64,000 nt of DNA from Leucobacter celer subsp. astrifaciens (GCF_001273835.1 NZ_JHEI01000136.1:124001-188000), one strand, 5' to 3'. Counted from the first letter of the stretch, positions 53,446 to 62,201 are shown. Notes: generated from the sequence alone by a model not told the origin. Numbers and translations are program-made.

Positions 53446-54837
53446 GTGACCCAGGAGCAGCCGAACGAGGGGGAGGTGCGCCTCCCGCGCCCGCCGGGTA
53501 TGCTCCGGCGGGCGCTCGCCGCGCACCCCCTCGCGGTCGACGTCTTCATCGTCGTCTGGTACTTCATCGGCTGCCTCCTCGGCCTGTTCATCGACCTCGT
53601 CGGTGCGGCCGCGCCGCTCGACGGCGAGGGCCCCTGGTTCGCGGTTCCCGCCTATCTGGAGTGGCCGCTGTGGCCGGTCGCGGTGCTGCGCATCCTCGCC
53701 GTTGCGGCCGCGCTGCTCTTCCGCCGCAGATATCCGCTCGCCGGCCTGATCGTCACGGTGCTCGCGACGTTCGGCGACCAGCACGCGCTCGGCCTCGCCA
53801 CCGGGGTGGCGCTGCTGTTCATGCTCTACGCGGTACCGGTCTACCGCAGCGCCGCTGCAGGCTGGCTGGGGTTCGGGATCGCGCTGGGTGCGAGCCTGCT
53901 GGCCTACGGCCTGGAGTCGCTCGCGGGGGCGGGGACCGGGGGCGATTCCGCACCCGGCAGCGTGCTGTTCGCCGAGACCGGCCGGGCCGGCAGCGTCGGC
54001 GAGTTCCTGGCGATGAGCATCATGACCGCGATCTGGTATCTCGCGATCGTGATGCTCGGCATCAACCTGGGCAACCGGCGCCGCTACCTGCAGGCGATCA
54101 TCGACCGGGCCCACCAGCTGGCGCGGGAGCGGGATCAGCTGGCGCGGCTCGCGGTGGCCGAGGAGCGATCCCGGATCGCCCGGGAGATGCACGACATCGT
54201 CGCGCACTCGGTCTCGGTGATGATCGCGCTCTCGGAGGGGGCGGCGCGCGTCACCTCGGTGGCTCCCGACGACGCCGCGGACGCGATGCGCCGCAGCGCC
54301 GAGACCGGCCGTACGGCGCTCGCCGAGATGCGCCGGATGCTGGGAGCGCTGCACTCGCCGGACGGGCAGGCCGACCTCGTGCCGCAGCCGGGGGTGCAGG
54401 ATCTGCCCGAGCTGGTGCGGGGCTTCGTCGACGCGGGGCTCGCGGTGTCGCTCGAGGTGTCGGGCGATGCGACCGGCGACCGCGGGCAGGATCTGGCCGT
54501 CTACCGCGTCGTGCAGGAGGGGCTCACCAATGTGCTGCGGTACGCGGGAACGGGCGCTCGCGCCAAGGTCACGGTCATGCGCCAGTCCGATCGCACGGTC
54601 GTGCAGGTGCGCGACTACGGCAGCCCGCCCGGCGCCCCGGCTCCCGTCGCCGGCATCGGATCGGGCCGGGGGCTCGCCGGACTGGCGGAGCGAGCCAGGG
54701 TGTTCGGCGGCAGCATCGAGTCGGGCCCGGTGGATCCCTCCGCCGGCGGCGGCTGGAGGTTGTGGGCGGTGCTCCCCGTGAGCGCCGACGCGCGCGAGAC
54801 GAACGAACCGAGGACAGAGAGCGAGGATCGCCGATGA
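53446..54837 (+). CDS. NarL-system sensor histidine kinase (DesK-like)
   Basis: Kinase of 463 residues with about five membrane helices in the first 210 residues and no large outer domain, which suggests sensing within the membrane or through the neighbouring transporter. The HisKA_3 box ERSRIAREMHDIVAHSVSVM places the phosphorylated histidine at 249. The ATPase domain has VVQEGLTNVLRYAG and GSGRGLAGLAERA. TAGGGT ends six bases before the GTG start, so it may also be transcribed from its own leaderless promoter inside the operon. Its stop overlaps the regulator ATG. Confidence 0.92.
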   Translation: MTQEQPNEGEVRLPRPPGMLRRALAAHPLAVDVFIVVWYFIGCLLGLFIDLVGAAAPLDGEGPWFAVPAYLEWPLWPVAVLRILAVAAALLFRRRYPLAGLIVTVLATFGDQHALGLATGVALLFMLYAVPVYRSAAAGWLGFGIALGASLLAYGLESLAGAGTGGDSAPGSVLFAETGRAGSVGEFLAMSIMTAIWYLAIVMLGINLGNRRRYLQAIIDRAHQLARERDQLARLAVAEERSRIAREMHDIVAHSVSVMIALSEGAARVTSVAPDDAADAMRRSAETGRTALAEMRRMLGALHSPDGQADLVPQPGVQDLPELVRGFVDAGLAVSLEVSGDATGDRGQDLAVYRVVQEGLTNVLRYAGTGARAKVTVMRQSDRTVVQVRDYGSPPGAPAPVAGIGSGRGLAGLAERARVFGGSIESGPVDPSAGGGWRLWAVLPVSADARETNEPRTESEDRR

Positions 54838-55526
54838 GCGATGAGCAGATCAGGGTGATGCTGGTCGACGACCAGGAGCTGATCCGCACCGGGTTCCGGC
54901 TGGTGCTGCTCGGCGAACCGGGGATCGACGTGGTCGCGGAGGCCTCGGACGGAGAGACGGCGCTGGCGGAGCTCGCCCGCCTCCGGGAGGCGGAATCCGG
55001 CTGCGACGTCGCGCTCATGGACGTGCGCATGCCCGGCATGAACGGGATCGACGCGACGGCGCGCATCGTGGCCGACTTCCCCGAGACGCGTGTCGTCGTG
55101 CTGACCACCTTCGACCTCGACGAGTACGCCACGGGCGCGATCCGGGCGGGCGCGAGCGGCTTCCTGCTCAAGGACGCCAGACCCACCGAGCTCGTCGACG
55201 CCATCCGGCGCGTGTCCGCCGGCGATGCCACCATGGCGCCGAGCGTGACGAGGCGGCTGCTCGAGCAGATCAAGGCCGGGGGAGCGCCGGGGATCGGGGC
55301 GGCCGCGGCTGCCGATCCCGCGCCCGATGAGGTGCTGGGGGCGCTCACGGAGCGCGAGCTCGACGTGCTGCGGCTCATCGCGGAGGGCAGGAACAACGCC
55401 GAGATCAGCGCGGAGCTCTTCCTCTCGGAGTCGACCGTGAAGACGCACGTGGGCCGGGTGCTGGCCAAGCTGCAGCTGCGGGATCGGGTGCACGCGGTGA
55501 TCTTCGCCAAGCGGCACGGGTTGTAG
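54834..55526 (+). CDS. NarL/LuxR-family response regulator
   Basis: Regulator of 230 residues. The receiver has DD at 12-13, phosphorylated Asp63 in ALMDVRMPG, and the lysine in FLLKDARP. The LuxR helix-turn-helix (about 165-230) reads LTERELDVLRLIAEGRNNAEISAELFLSESTVKTHVGRVLAKL. The ATG overlaps the stop of the kinase gene. It is expected to control the ABC genes upstream, as in related modules; the GGTAC palindrome at 51373 is a candidate site. Just after the stop lies TAGGCT, the -10 of coaD. Confidence 0.94.
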   Translation: MSDEQIRVMLVDDQELIRTGFRLVLLGEPGIDVVAEASDGETALAELARLREAESGCDVALMDVRMPGMNGIDATARIVADFPETRVVVLTTFDLDEYATGAIRAGASGFLLKDARPTELVDAIRRVSAGDATMAPSVTRRLLEQIKAGGAPGIGAAAAADPAPDEVLGALTERELDVLRLIAEGRNNAEISAELFLSESTVKTHVGRVLAKLQLRDRVHAVIFAKRHGL

Positions 55527-55535
55527 GCTAGAACC

Positions 55536-56030
55536 ATGACCAAGATCGCCGTTGTTCCCGGATCCTTCGATCCGGTCACCCTGGGGCACCTCGACGTCAT
55601 CCGTCGGGCGGCGGGTGTCTTCGACCAGCTGCACGTCCTCGTCGTCCACAACCCCGGCAAAGACGCGATGCTGCCCATCAGCGAGCGCGTCGGTCTGATC
55701 CAGAAGTCGATCGACGAGGATCCGGACATGCCGGACAACATCCTCGTCGCCTCCTGGTCGGTCGGTCTGCTGGTCGACTACTGCACGGAGGTGGGCGCCT
55801 CGGTGCTGGTCAAGGGCATCCGCTCGCAGATCGACGTGGCGTACGAGACCCCGATGGTGCTCATGAACCGCAGCCTGGCGAACGTCGAGACGGTGTTCAT
55901 GCTGCCGGATCCCGCGCACGCCCACGTCTCCAGCACGCTGGTGCGGCAGGTGGCGTCGCTCGGCGGCGACGTGAGCCAGTACGTGCCCCCTGCCGTCGGC
56001 CGTTTCCTCGACAAGACGAGGCCAGCCTGA
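55536..56030 (+). CDS. coaD: phosphopantetheine adenylyltransferase
   Basis: Enzyme of 164 residues in coenzyme A synthesis that joins AMP from ATP to 4'-phosphopantetheine. The nucleotidyltransferase motif [16 protein letters not shown] with its histidine, the [15 protein letters not shown] block, and [23 protein letters not shown] are all conserved. The TAGGCT hexamer ends six bases before the ATG, so a leaderless transcript is likely. Its stop overlaps the start of the next gene. Confidence 0.96.
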   Translation: MTKIAVVPGSFDPVTLGHLDVIRRAAGVFDQLHVLVVHNPGKDAMLPISERVGLIQKSIDEDPDMPDNILVASWSVGLLVDYCTEVGASVLVKGIRSQIDVAYETPMVLMNRSLANVETVFMLPDPAHAHVSSTLVRQVASLGGDVSQYVPPAVGRFLDKTRPA

Positions 56031-56614
56031 TGCCGGGCGCGCGCGTATTCCAGGAGAGCGTTCGCGACCTGCTGCACCGCCCGGGCGAGATGCGGGAGCG
56101 CTCGCACGAGGTTCACGCACCCGAGAAGCTGGGAGAGGGCCTCGCCTGGGTGCCCGAGGGCGAGCCCATCGATCTCGACGTGCGCCTCGAGTCGGTGCAC
56201 GAGGGGGTTCTCGTCACCGCCGAGGTGCGCACGACCGTGCACGCGGAGTGCGGCCGCTGCCTGAAAGTCTTCACCACGCCGTTTCAAGTCGAGTTTCAGG
56301 AGCTTTTCGCGTATACTCCTACGGAGGCCGACGAGTACGGGGTTCACGGTGATCACGTGGATCTTGAACCCCCGCTCCGAGACGCGGTAGTGCTTGCACT
56401 GCCGTTTCAGCCTGTGTGTCGCCCGGACTGTCCGGGACTCGATCCCGAGTCCGGTGAGCTGCGCGAGGCCGAGGCTGCGGTGGTGCCCGGCGCGGAGATC
56501 GATCCGCGGTGGGCGGCGCTGGCCGGTTTCGAGGCGAGCAGCGCCGAGAACGTTACGGCAGAGGCTGAAGAAGAACCTGGCTCGGGTGAGACTCCCGGGT
56601 CCGTAAGCAAGTAG
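56030..56614 (+). CDS. yceD: YceD/DUF177-family protein
   Basis: Protein of 194 residues of the DUF177 family, which in most bacteria is encoded directly before rpmF and is linked to ribosome or 23S rRNA biogenesis. Cysteines in AECGRCL (CxxC) and later CRPDCPG form a likely metal site. ELFAYTP and [20 protein letters not shown] are the conserved blocks. The C-terminal 30 residues are acidic and variable. The ATG overlaps the coaD stop (TGATG), and rpmF follows after 13 bases, so the three are one transcript. Confidence 0.9.
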   Translation: MPGARVFQESVRDLLHRPGEMRERSHEVHAPEKLGEGLAWVPEGEPIDLDVRLESVHEGVLVTAEVRTTVHAECGRCLKVFTTPFQVEFQELFAYTPTEADEYGVHGDHVDLEPPLRDAVVLALPFQPVCRPDCPGLDPESGELREAEAAVVPGAEIDPRWAALAGFEASSAENVTAEAEEEPGSGETPGSVSK

Positions 56615-56627
56615 GAAAGAGAGCATC

Positions 56628-56831
56628 ATGGCTGTTCCCAAGCGCAAGATGTCGCGTTCGAACACCCGTCACCGTCGTTCGGCGTGGAAGGCCGAGGCAC
56701 CCAAGCTGGTGAAGACCGTCGAGAACGGCCGCACCGTCTACAGCCTCCCGCACCGCGCTCGCGTGGTCGAGGATTCGCAGGGCAACGCCCTCTTCCTCGA
56801 GTACAAGGGCCGCAAGGTCGCCGACGCGTAA
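56628..56831 (+). CDS. rpmF: 50S ribosomal protein L32
   Basis: Ribosomal protein of 67 residues beginning [22 protein letters not shown], the family signature. It lacks the four zinc-binding cysteines of C+ forms, so it is a zinc-free (C-) version. AGGAAAGAG lies upstream of the ATG. It follows yceD, and the rnc start is one base after its stop. Confidence 0.97.
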   Translation: MAVPKRKMSRSNTRHRRSAWKAEAPKLVKTVENGRTVYSLPHRARVVEDSQGNALFLEYKGRKVADA

Positions 56832-56832
56832 G

Positions 56833-57555
56833 TTGGCATCGAACTCTCGAGAGCCGTCGGGAACGCCGCAGGGCGACCCCGGCGGCTTTCTCGTGCCCTT
56901 CGGGCTGTCCGTGGATCCCGAGCTGCTGCAGCTCGCGCTCACGCACCGTTCCTGGGCCTATGAGCACGGGGCCGCGCCTCACAACGAGCGCCTCGAATTC
57001 CTCGGGGACTCGATCCTGGGCCAGGCCGTCACGGTCAAGCTCTACCGGGACTATCCGGAGCTGAGCGAGGGCGAACTCGCGAAGCGCCGCGCGGCGCTCG
57101 TGTCGACCGTCGCGCTCGCCGAGGTGGCGCGAGGGCTCGGGATCGGCAGCTCGCTGCGCCTCGGCAGAGGCGAGGAGCTCACCGGCGGCCGCGACAAGGA
57201 CTCCATCCTGGCCGACGCGGTCGAGGCGATCATCGGGGCCGCCTTCCTGTCGACCGACCTCGATGTCGCCGACCGGTTCGTGCTCGACCTGATCGCGCCG
57301 CTGCTCGCCGATCCCGAGCGCTTCACGGTGTCGCTCGACCCGAAGACCTCCCTGCAGAAGGAGGCGGCGCGGCGCGGCCGGCCGCACCCGCCCTACGAGA
57401 CGACGGGCAGCGGCCCCGATCACGACCGCCGCTACACCTCGCGGGTCACCCTCGCCGGGGTGACCGGCGTCGGCACCGGCACCAGCAAGAAGGTGGCCGA
57501 GCTGGCCGCCGCGCGCGACGCGGTCGAGCAGCTGCGGGCCCGCGGCGAGGAGTAG
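56833..57555 (+). CDS. rnc: ribonuclease III
   Basis: Double-strand RNA endonuclease of 240 residues. The catalytic signature NERLEFLGDSILGQAV lies near residue 50, followed by GGRDKDSILADAVEAIIGAAFL with the second acidic cluster, and a C-terminal dsRNA-binding domain (DPKTSLQKEAARRGRPHPPYETTGSGPDHDRRYTSRV ... AAARDAVEQL). The TTG at 56833 is the first possible start; a later start near the conserved VDPELLQLALTHRSW cannot be excluded. It sits between rpmF and mutM, as in many bacteria. Confidence 0.95.
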   Translation: MASNSREPSGTPQGDPGGFLVPFGLSVDPELLQLALTHRSWAYEHGAAPHNERLEFLGDSILGQAVTVKLYRDYPELSEGELAKRRAALVSTVALAEVARGLGIGSSLRLGRGEELTGGRDKDSILADAVEAIIGAAFLSTDLDVADRFVLDLIAPLLADPERFTVSLDPKTSLQKEAARRGRPHPPYETTGSGPDHDRRYTSRVTLAGVTGVGTGTSKKVAELAAARDAVEQLRARGEE

Positions 57556-57560
57556 GCGCA

Positions 57561-58550
57561 GTGCCCGAACTGCCCGAGGTCGAGGTGGTGCGCGCGGGTC
57601 TCGCTCCCGCCGTCACCGGCGCGCGGGTGATCGGCGCCGAGGTGCGGGACCCTCGCGCCCTCAAGCGGCATCTGCCGCTGGGGCTCGACGGGCTGCCCGG
57701 CGACGACGGACTCGGCGGTCACGGCGTCACCCTGACGGCCGCGGCGGGCGCCGCGCGGGCGGCCGATTTCGAGCGGCGCGTGACGGGCCTGCGGCTCGCC
57801 GGCCCCGAGCGGCGCGGCAAGTTCCTGTGGATCCCGGTGCTCCCACCGGTCGATCGGAGCGCAGTGGAGCCGGCACCCGGAACCGCATCCTCCCAGGCGC
57901 TCCTCGCGCACCTCGGCATGAGCGGCCAGCTGCTGCTGCGATCGCTCGAGGCCCCGGACGACCGGCACGTGCGCATCCGGCTCTGGATCGAGCATCCTGT
58001 CCACGGCGAGTTGCGGCTCGACTTCGCGGATCAGCGGCTCTTCGGATCCCTCGCGCTCGACGCGCTCGCACCGGCTGCCGGTGGAGGGGCCATTCCCGGT
58101 CAGGCGGCGCATATCGCCCGCGACCCGCTCGATCCCGGCTTCGACGATCTCGGCTTCGCGGCTGCGCTGCGCTCGCGCACCTCGGGGGTCAAGAAGCTGC
58201 TGCTCGATCAGGGGCTCGTGAGCGGCGTCGGCAACATCTACGCCGACGAGGCGCTGTGGCGGGCGCGGCTCCACCCCGAGACCCCGGGGCGCGCGCTCGG
58301 GCCGCGTCAGGCGCGCGAGCTGCTCCAGCGCCTGCGCGAGGTCTTCGCGCAGGCGCTTGCGGAGGGCGGCACGAGCTTCGACGAGCAGTACGTCAACGTC
58401 AACGGGCAGGCGGGGTACTTCGCCCACTCGCTCAACGCCTACGGTCGCACCGGGCAGCCGTGCCCGCGCTGCGGCACGCCGATCCGGCGCATCGTCATCG
58501 GCGGGCGCTCGTCGCACTTCTGCCCGCGGTGCCAGCGCAAGCGCGCGTAA
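57561..58550 (+). CDS. mutM: formamidopyrimidine-DNA glycosylase
   Basis: DNA repair enzyme of 329 residues that removes 8-oxoguanine and formamidopyrimidines and cuts the strand. The mature N-terminus PELPEVE gives the catalytic proline and glutamate. LAHLGMSGQLLLR, the helix-two-turn-helix SGVGNIYADEALWRARLHP, and the zinc finger (CPRCGTPI ... CPRC) are present. It is about 40 residues longer than usual because of two insertions, near residues 35-65 and 95-115. Start GTG 57561, six bases after rnc. Its last 126 bases (58425-58550) have decayed copies downstream at 59130 and 59929. Confidence 0.95.
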   Translation: MPELPEVEVVRAGLAPAVTGARVIGAEVRDPRALKRHLPLGLDGLPGDDGLGGHGVTLTAAAGAARAADFERRVTGLRLAGPERRGKFLWIPVLPPVDRSAVEPAPGTASSQALLAHLGMSGQLLLRSLEAPDDRHVRIRLWIEHPVHGELRLDFADQRLFGSLALDALAPAAGGGAIPGQAAHIARDPLDPGFDDLGFAAALRSRTSGVKKLLLDQGLVSGVGNIYADEALWRARLHPETPGRALGPRQARELLQRLREVFAQALAEGGTSFDEQYVNVNGQAGYFAHSLNAYGRTGQPCPRCGTPIRRIVIGGRSSHFCPRCQRKRA

Positions 58551-58603
58551 CGCTGGAAGAGCCTCCTGGACAAGCGCGTCGCGCAAGTCGGTAGGCTGCG
58601 AGT

Positions 58604-58993
58604 ATGGACCCATTGCCCTCGCCGACGCATTCCGAGCGCAGCGGCCCGAGGGCCGCGTTCTGGTCATGCGCAGGCGCTGGGACCCTGGCGATGACCATCG
58701 CTTGGTGCTGGTTCGGTCTCGCGGTCTACGAGGAATACTCGGAGCAGGGAAAAGCGCTGGCAGCGGGCACCACAATGGATGGCTTCGCGGCGGTCTTCGG
58801 CGGAGTTCCCCTCGTGCTCGCACACGTGATCGGGCTGGTACTGCTCCTCATCCTGGGGTGGTCTGGCTGGCGAGCCAGCGGCATCGTCCTTGGAGCTGTC
58901 GCGGTTTCCGTTGCAAGTCTCATCGGCCTGGGCATCGCTCAGATCCTGTTCGAGGGTCGGGTCTTCGGAGTCGAGGAGCTCTTCGTCCCATAG
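58604..58993 (+). CDS. small membrane protein of unknown function
   Basis: Unrecognised protein of 129 residues with three hydrophobic segments (GTLAMTIAWCWFGLAV, VFGGVPLVLAHVIGLVLLLILGW, GIVLGAVAVSVASLIGLGIA). A TAGGCT hexamer ends six bases before the ATG, supporting this start and a leaderless transcript. It is the first gene after mutM. It has lower GC at third positions than its upstream neighbours, which suits an acquired gene. It is followed by 226 bases with no gene, holding the first mutM tail copy. Confidence 0.65.
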   Translation: MDPLPSPTHSERSGPRAAFWSCAGAGTLAMTIAWCWFGLAVYEEYSEQGKALAAGTTMDGFAAVFGGVPLVLAHVIGLVLLLILGWSGWRASGIVLGAVAVSVASLIGLGIAQILFEGRVFGVEELFVP

Positions 58994-59129
58994 GTGGTGC
59001 ACCCGCGGCCCGCACCGCTTGCGACGTCAGCAGGTGCGATCATCACCAATAGGATTCGTAGCCAACCAGGCAGACTCAGGATGGATCAGTGTGTGTAGCT
59101 GCAGTTTCGAGGTGCAGCGGTCGGCGGCC

Positions 59130-59156
59130 TCGCCGCGGTGCCGGTGGCGACGGTGA
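59130..59156 (+). pseudogene. mutM 3'-end remnant, copy A
   Basis: The stretch encodes SPRCRWRR and a stop. It matches the end of the second remnant (CPRCRRRR, stop) at the DNA level with two mismatches in about 25 bases, and resembles the Fpg zinc-finger end CPRCQRKRA of the intact gene. Only this short piece is recognisable. Nothing else is evident in 58994-59219. Confidence 0.5.
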
Positions 59157-59219
59157 CGACGCCCGGATCCACCGTCATCGACTTCCTCGACATACTGAGA
59201 AGGTTCTCCACGGCAAGAG

Positions 59220-59894
59220 TCACCCGAAGTTCAGGACGACAGCGTCGAAGTCGATTCTGTCGCTGCCCGACCAGAACCGAATCGGATACGCCCAGTCTCT
59301 CTTGTTGCGCTCTCGAGGCCGGCGTGCGTTCGCGTCCTCCCAGCGGACCCATTCGTGTGCGTAGCTCGGGTGGCCGTCGATCGCGAGAATTCCTGCGCAA
59401 CCGAGCTGTTCGAGAACGCGCATGCGTTCGTACTTGTCGCTCTTGAATTGTCCGACGAGGGAGGCGTTGAGCTGGGTGAGCTGGGCATCGGCAGGAAGCT
59501 TCGAGATCGCGTCGAGGACTCGATCGAGTGCGGCCCGAGACGGCACAGCCGGAAGGGAAGCCGCGCGAATCCGATGCTCGGAGCCCTCCAGGTCGGCAGC
59601 GGCCCAGTCGACCGTCGCGACCAGATAGCGGTAGCCCTCATCGGCGAGGCGTTCTTCGGAAATGCCGGGCACCTCAGCGGACAACCCGCATACCGCGCAT
59701 CCGCTGGGGTGAAAGAGCGTCGAAGGCTCGAACGGGTGCTCGGCGAGATGCCTGAGGAGCGACAGGGCTCCCCAGGCGCTCCTCAATGAATGATCGCGGG
59801 TGTCGAGACTGTGCACCCACGCGCGAGCCAACAGCTCCGCATCTGCGGCGTGCACGAGGCCGACTGTATGCGCGATGAAATCGTCGTGATGCAT
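59220..59894 (-). CDS. hypothetical protein between two mutM remnants
   Basis: Unrecognised, probably cytoplasmic protein of 224 residues without membrane segments. Visible features are a helical N-terminal part (HTVGLVHAADAELLARAWVHS), a CxxC in HPSGCAVCGLS near residue 65, YRYLVATVDWAAADLEG, and a C-terminal alpha/beta-looking region ending DRIDFDAVVLNFG. The ATG at 59894 follows a GATACT hexamer by nine bases, so the transcript is nearly leaderless; the frame stays open 15 codons further upstream, but that part would lie within the promoter. GC at third positions is lower than in the core genes. No function can be proposed. Confidence 0.65.
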   Translation of the reverse strand: MHHDDFIAHTVGLVHAADAELLARAWVHSLDTRDHSLRSAWGALSLLRHLAEHPFEPSTLFHPSGCAVCGLSAEVPGISEERLADEGYRYLVATVDWAAADLEGSEHRIRAASLPAVPSRAALDRVLDAISKLPADAQLTQLNASLVGQFKSDKYERMRVLEQLGCAGILAIDGHPSYAHEWVRWEDANARRPRERNKRDWAYPIRFWSGSDRIDFDAVVLNFG

Positions 59895-59928
59895 GCGGAA
59901 AGAGTATCGGTCGCATTTTGAGCGGATG

Positions 59929-60012
59929 CACTCGCTCAACGCCTACGGCCGCACCGGGCGACCGTGCCCGCGCTCGTCGCGCCTCTGCCCGAGGTGCCGG
60001 CGGCGACGGTGA
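59929..60012 (+). pseudogene. mutM 3'-end remnant, copy B
   Basis: Reads HSLNAYGRTGRPCPRSSRLC then PRCRRRR and a stop, matching the last part of MutM (HSLNAYGRTGQPCPR ... SSHFCPRC). Relative to intact mutM (58425-58550) 39 bases are missing between two GCGCT direct repeats (58466-58470 and 58505-58509), which removes one half of the zinc finger. An in-frame ATG lies just before it at 59926, but a functional peptide is unlikely. The copy differs from the resident mutM at several other bases, so it is not a recent exact duplicate. Confidence 0.75.
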
Positions 60013-60029
60013 CGGTGACGGCTGGGGGG

Positions 60030-60938
60030 CTAGAATTCGAGTACGCTCGTCGAGCGATCTCCTGCGATCCAGACGCCGGCTGCTATCCGGCCGGGTTCCA
60101 GAAGCGTGAGCGACTCGAGGTCGCCGTTGTCTCCGAACTCGACGGGGAATGAGAGCCGCTCGGGGTTTCCCAGGTGGCCGTCTGCCAGTACGAGGGCGTC
60201 CTCCATCGCGTACAGCGCGATACGTGCTTCATCGATCCAGCACGCGGCGATTCCGATACCGAGATCTGTGCCCAGATCCGCCGCAGAGAGGCGTCCGATC
60301 TCATCCAGGGACGGCCAGGATAGGACGCGCGCCGACTCGGGGTCATCCGGGTACGGGGTCACCAGGAGACGGCTGCCAGACGGATCGAACCCCGCGATGA
60401 CTGGATCTTCACCCCTGAGGATCTCTTCTGCCTGCAGTGAACCGCCATCGATCTGCACGCGTTGGACGACGCATCCGTCCTGTCCCATCGGGAACTCGAT
60501 GGTGACGACCGGCTCCGACGGGTGGGGTGTGATGAAGGCTGTGGCGTCCCAGGCATCCACGATGAATTCATCAAGAATCTCACCGGTATCCGGTGCGATG
60601 AGAAGGACGCGGTGGGAGTCCTCAGCTGGTGCGGTAGCGATGACGAAGCCGTCGACGAATGCTGCCGCATCACAGCTCAGGTGTGCGATCGTTACGTCCT
60701 GCTCGGCGATGATGCGGAGATCTGCGTCGTCGCAGAGGACCAGGTGCTCGATGCCGCGCGCTGCCAAGACTCTCGCTGCCTCGACTTCGCGGACTGAAAT
60801 CACTTCGAGTCGACTGTTCAACAGACGGATGACTCCTTCTCGAAACTCGACGAACTGAGAGGGGTTCTCGGCGGTTCCGGCCGGAACGAGCGACATCTGA
60901 CGACCGATTGTGTTGACAATTGCGGGCGGCGAGATCAT
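60030..60938 (-). CDS. hypothetical beta-propeller-like protein
   Basis: Unrecognised protein of 302 residues without signal peptide or membrane helix. It has a repeated pattern of short strands (RLEVISVREVEAARVL, LVLCDDADLRIIAEQD, RVLLIAPDTGEILDEFIV, VIAGFDPSGSRLLVTPYPDD) that suggests a WD-like propeller. TAGAAT on the minus strand (60945-60950) ends six bases before the ATG, so a leaderless start at 60938 is supported; ATG 60896 is an alternative. It ends 17 bases after mutM copy B. Function unknown. Confidence 0.65.
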   Translation of the reverse strand: MISPPAIVNTIGRQMSLVPAGTAENPSQFVEFREGVIRLLNSRLEVISVREVEAARVLAARGIEHLVLCDDADLRIIAEQDVTIAHLSCDAAAFVDGFVIATAPAEDSHRVLLIAPDTGEILDEFIVDAWDATAFITPHPSEPVVTIEFPMGQDGCVVQRVQIDGGSLQAEEILRGEDPVIAGFDPSGSRLLVTPYPDDPESARVLSWPSLDEIGRLSAADLGTDLGIGIAACWIDEARIALYAMEDALVLADGHLGNPERLSFPVEFGDNGDLESLTLLEPGRIAAGVWIAGDRSTSVLEF

Positions 60939-61178
60939 GGCTAGATTCTACGACCAGCTGGTGATGATCACGAGGGGACTGTGGATGGATCTGGCCGGGC
61001 ATCCGTCCGGGATCAACGTCACAAGCTGCGATAGAGACGAGGCGAGGCGAGGCGCTTCCCCCGCCCTCGTCATCGTGCGCGAGCCCGCGGCTCGCGGGAT
61101 CCACCCCAGGGTGCTATTCCCTTTTGGATTCAGGGTCAGTAGGGTCGAGACACAATCGTGGACAAGGGAGTTTGAACG

Positions 61179-62201
61179 ATGAAGAAGCCCACCGTGGTCA
61201 TGTTCGGCGTCGGGGCGATGGGCAGCATCATCGCGCGCATGCTGCTCGAACGAGATGCAGAAATCGTCGGCGCGGTCGCCCGGAGCACCGTTGGGAAGAC
61301 GCTCGGCGAGGTCTCGTCCCTGGAAGGCGACGCCGCCCAGGTGGCGGTCGAAGCGGACATCGCCGAGGTGCTCGCACGCACGAAGCCCGATCTGGTCGTG
61401 ATGACGATCGCGAGCTATATGGATGACGTGAAGGAGCCGGTGCTCACCTGCCTGCGGCACGGTGCGAATGTCATCTCGCTCGCCGAGGAGAACCTCTATT
61501 CCTGGCACACGAGCCCTGAGGACACCGCCGAGATCGATCGGGTCGCTCGCGAGAACGGGGTCACCTACACGTGCTCGGGCCACCAGGACGGCTACTGGGT
61601 GCAACTGGTCGCGACGCTCATGGGCACTGCCCACCGCATCGACGAGGTGCACGGCAAGGCGTCGTGGAATGTCGATGACTTCGGCCCCGAACTCGCGCGC
61701 GACCAGCAGGTGGGTGATACCGCTGAAGAGTTCGCGGCCTGGCTCGGCACCGCGAAGCGGCCGCCCACGTTCGGTCGCAACAGTCTGCACGCCGTTGCAG
61801 CGGCGAGCGGGCTGACGGTCGAGAACTCCACGACCGAGACCGAGCCCGTGTTCGCCACCGAGGACATGCACTGCGCCGCACTCGACGCCACGGTGCCGGC
61901 CGGGCGGGTGATCGGGTTCACCGACATCGATGTCGTGACGACGAAGGAGGGTCCGCGGCTCGTCCTGGAGATGACCGGAAAGGTCTACTCCCCGGGCGAG
62001 GCCGACAGCAACTCCTGGGTGCTGGCCGGTGAGCCCACGCTCGATCTCGAGAATCAGGTGCTGCCGACCCACCTCACGACCTGTGCGACTCTCGTGAACC
62101 GCGTGCCTCAGGTGCTGAACGCCGAGCCGGGCTACGTGTCCGTGGCGGAACTGCCGAGGCTGCAGTACATCGGAGGGCCGATCGCGAGCCACCTCTCCTG
62201 A
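61179..62201 (+). CDS. DapB-fold NAD(P)-dependent dehydrogenase, diaminopentanoate dehydrogenase-like
   Basis: Protein of 340 residues with an N-terminal Rossmann domain of dihydrodipicolinate reductase type (VVMFGVGAMGSIIARMLLERDAEIVGAV) and a C-terminal domain like that of 2,4-diaminopentanoate dehydrogenases (SGHQDGYWVQLVATLMGTAHRIDEVHG, RPPTFGRNSLHAVAAASGL). Members act on amines or amino acids in clostridia and actinobacteria; the substrate here cannot be told. AAGGGAG lies eight bases before the ATG. It stands alone, 240 bases from the divergent propeller-like gene. That gap holds one GC-rich hairpin (61078-61096) and nothing else I can name. Confidence 0.75.
   Translation: MKKPTVVMFGVGAMGSIIARMLLERDAEIVGAVARSTVGKTLGEVSSLEGDAAQVAVEADIAEVLARTKPDLVVMTIASYMDDVKEPVLTCLRHGANVISLAEENLYSWHTSPEDTAEIDRVARENGVTYTCSGHQDGYWVQLVATLMGTAHRIDEVHGKASWNVDDFGPELARDQQVGDTAEEFAAWLGTAKRPPTFGRNSLHAVAAASGLTVENSTTETEPVFATEDMHCAALDATVPAGRVIGFTDIDVVTTKEGPRLVLEMTGKVYSPGEADSNSWVLAGEPTLDLENQVLPTHLTTCATLVNRVPQVLNAEPGYVSVAELPRLQYIGGPIASHLS

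Noticed and set aside
59918..60109. 63-residue plus-strand frame after the 59220 gene
   Set aside because: It runs through mutM copy B in the wrong frame and through the end of the convergent gene.
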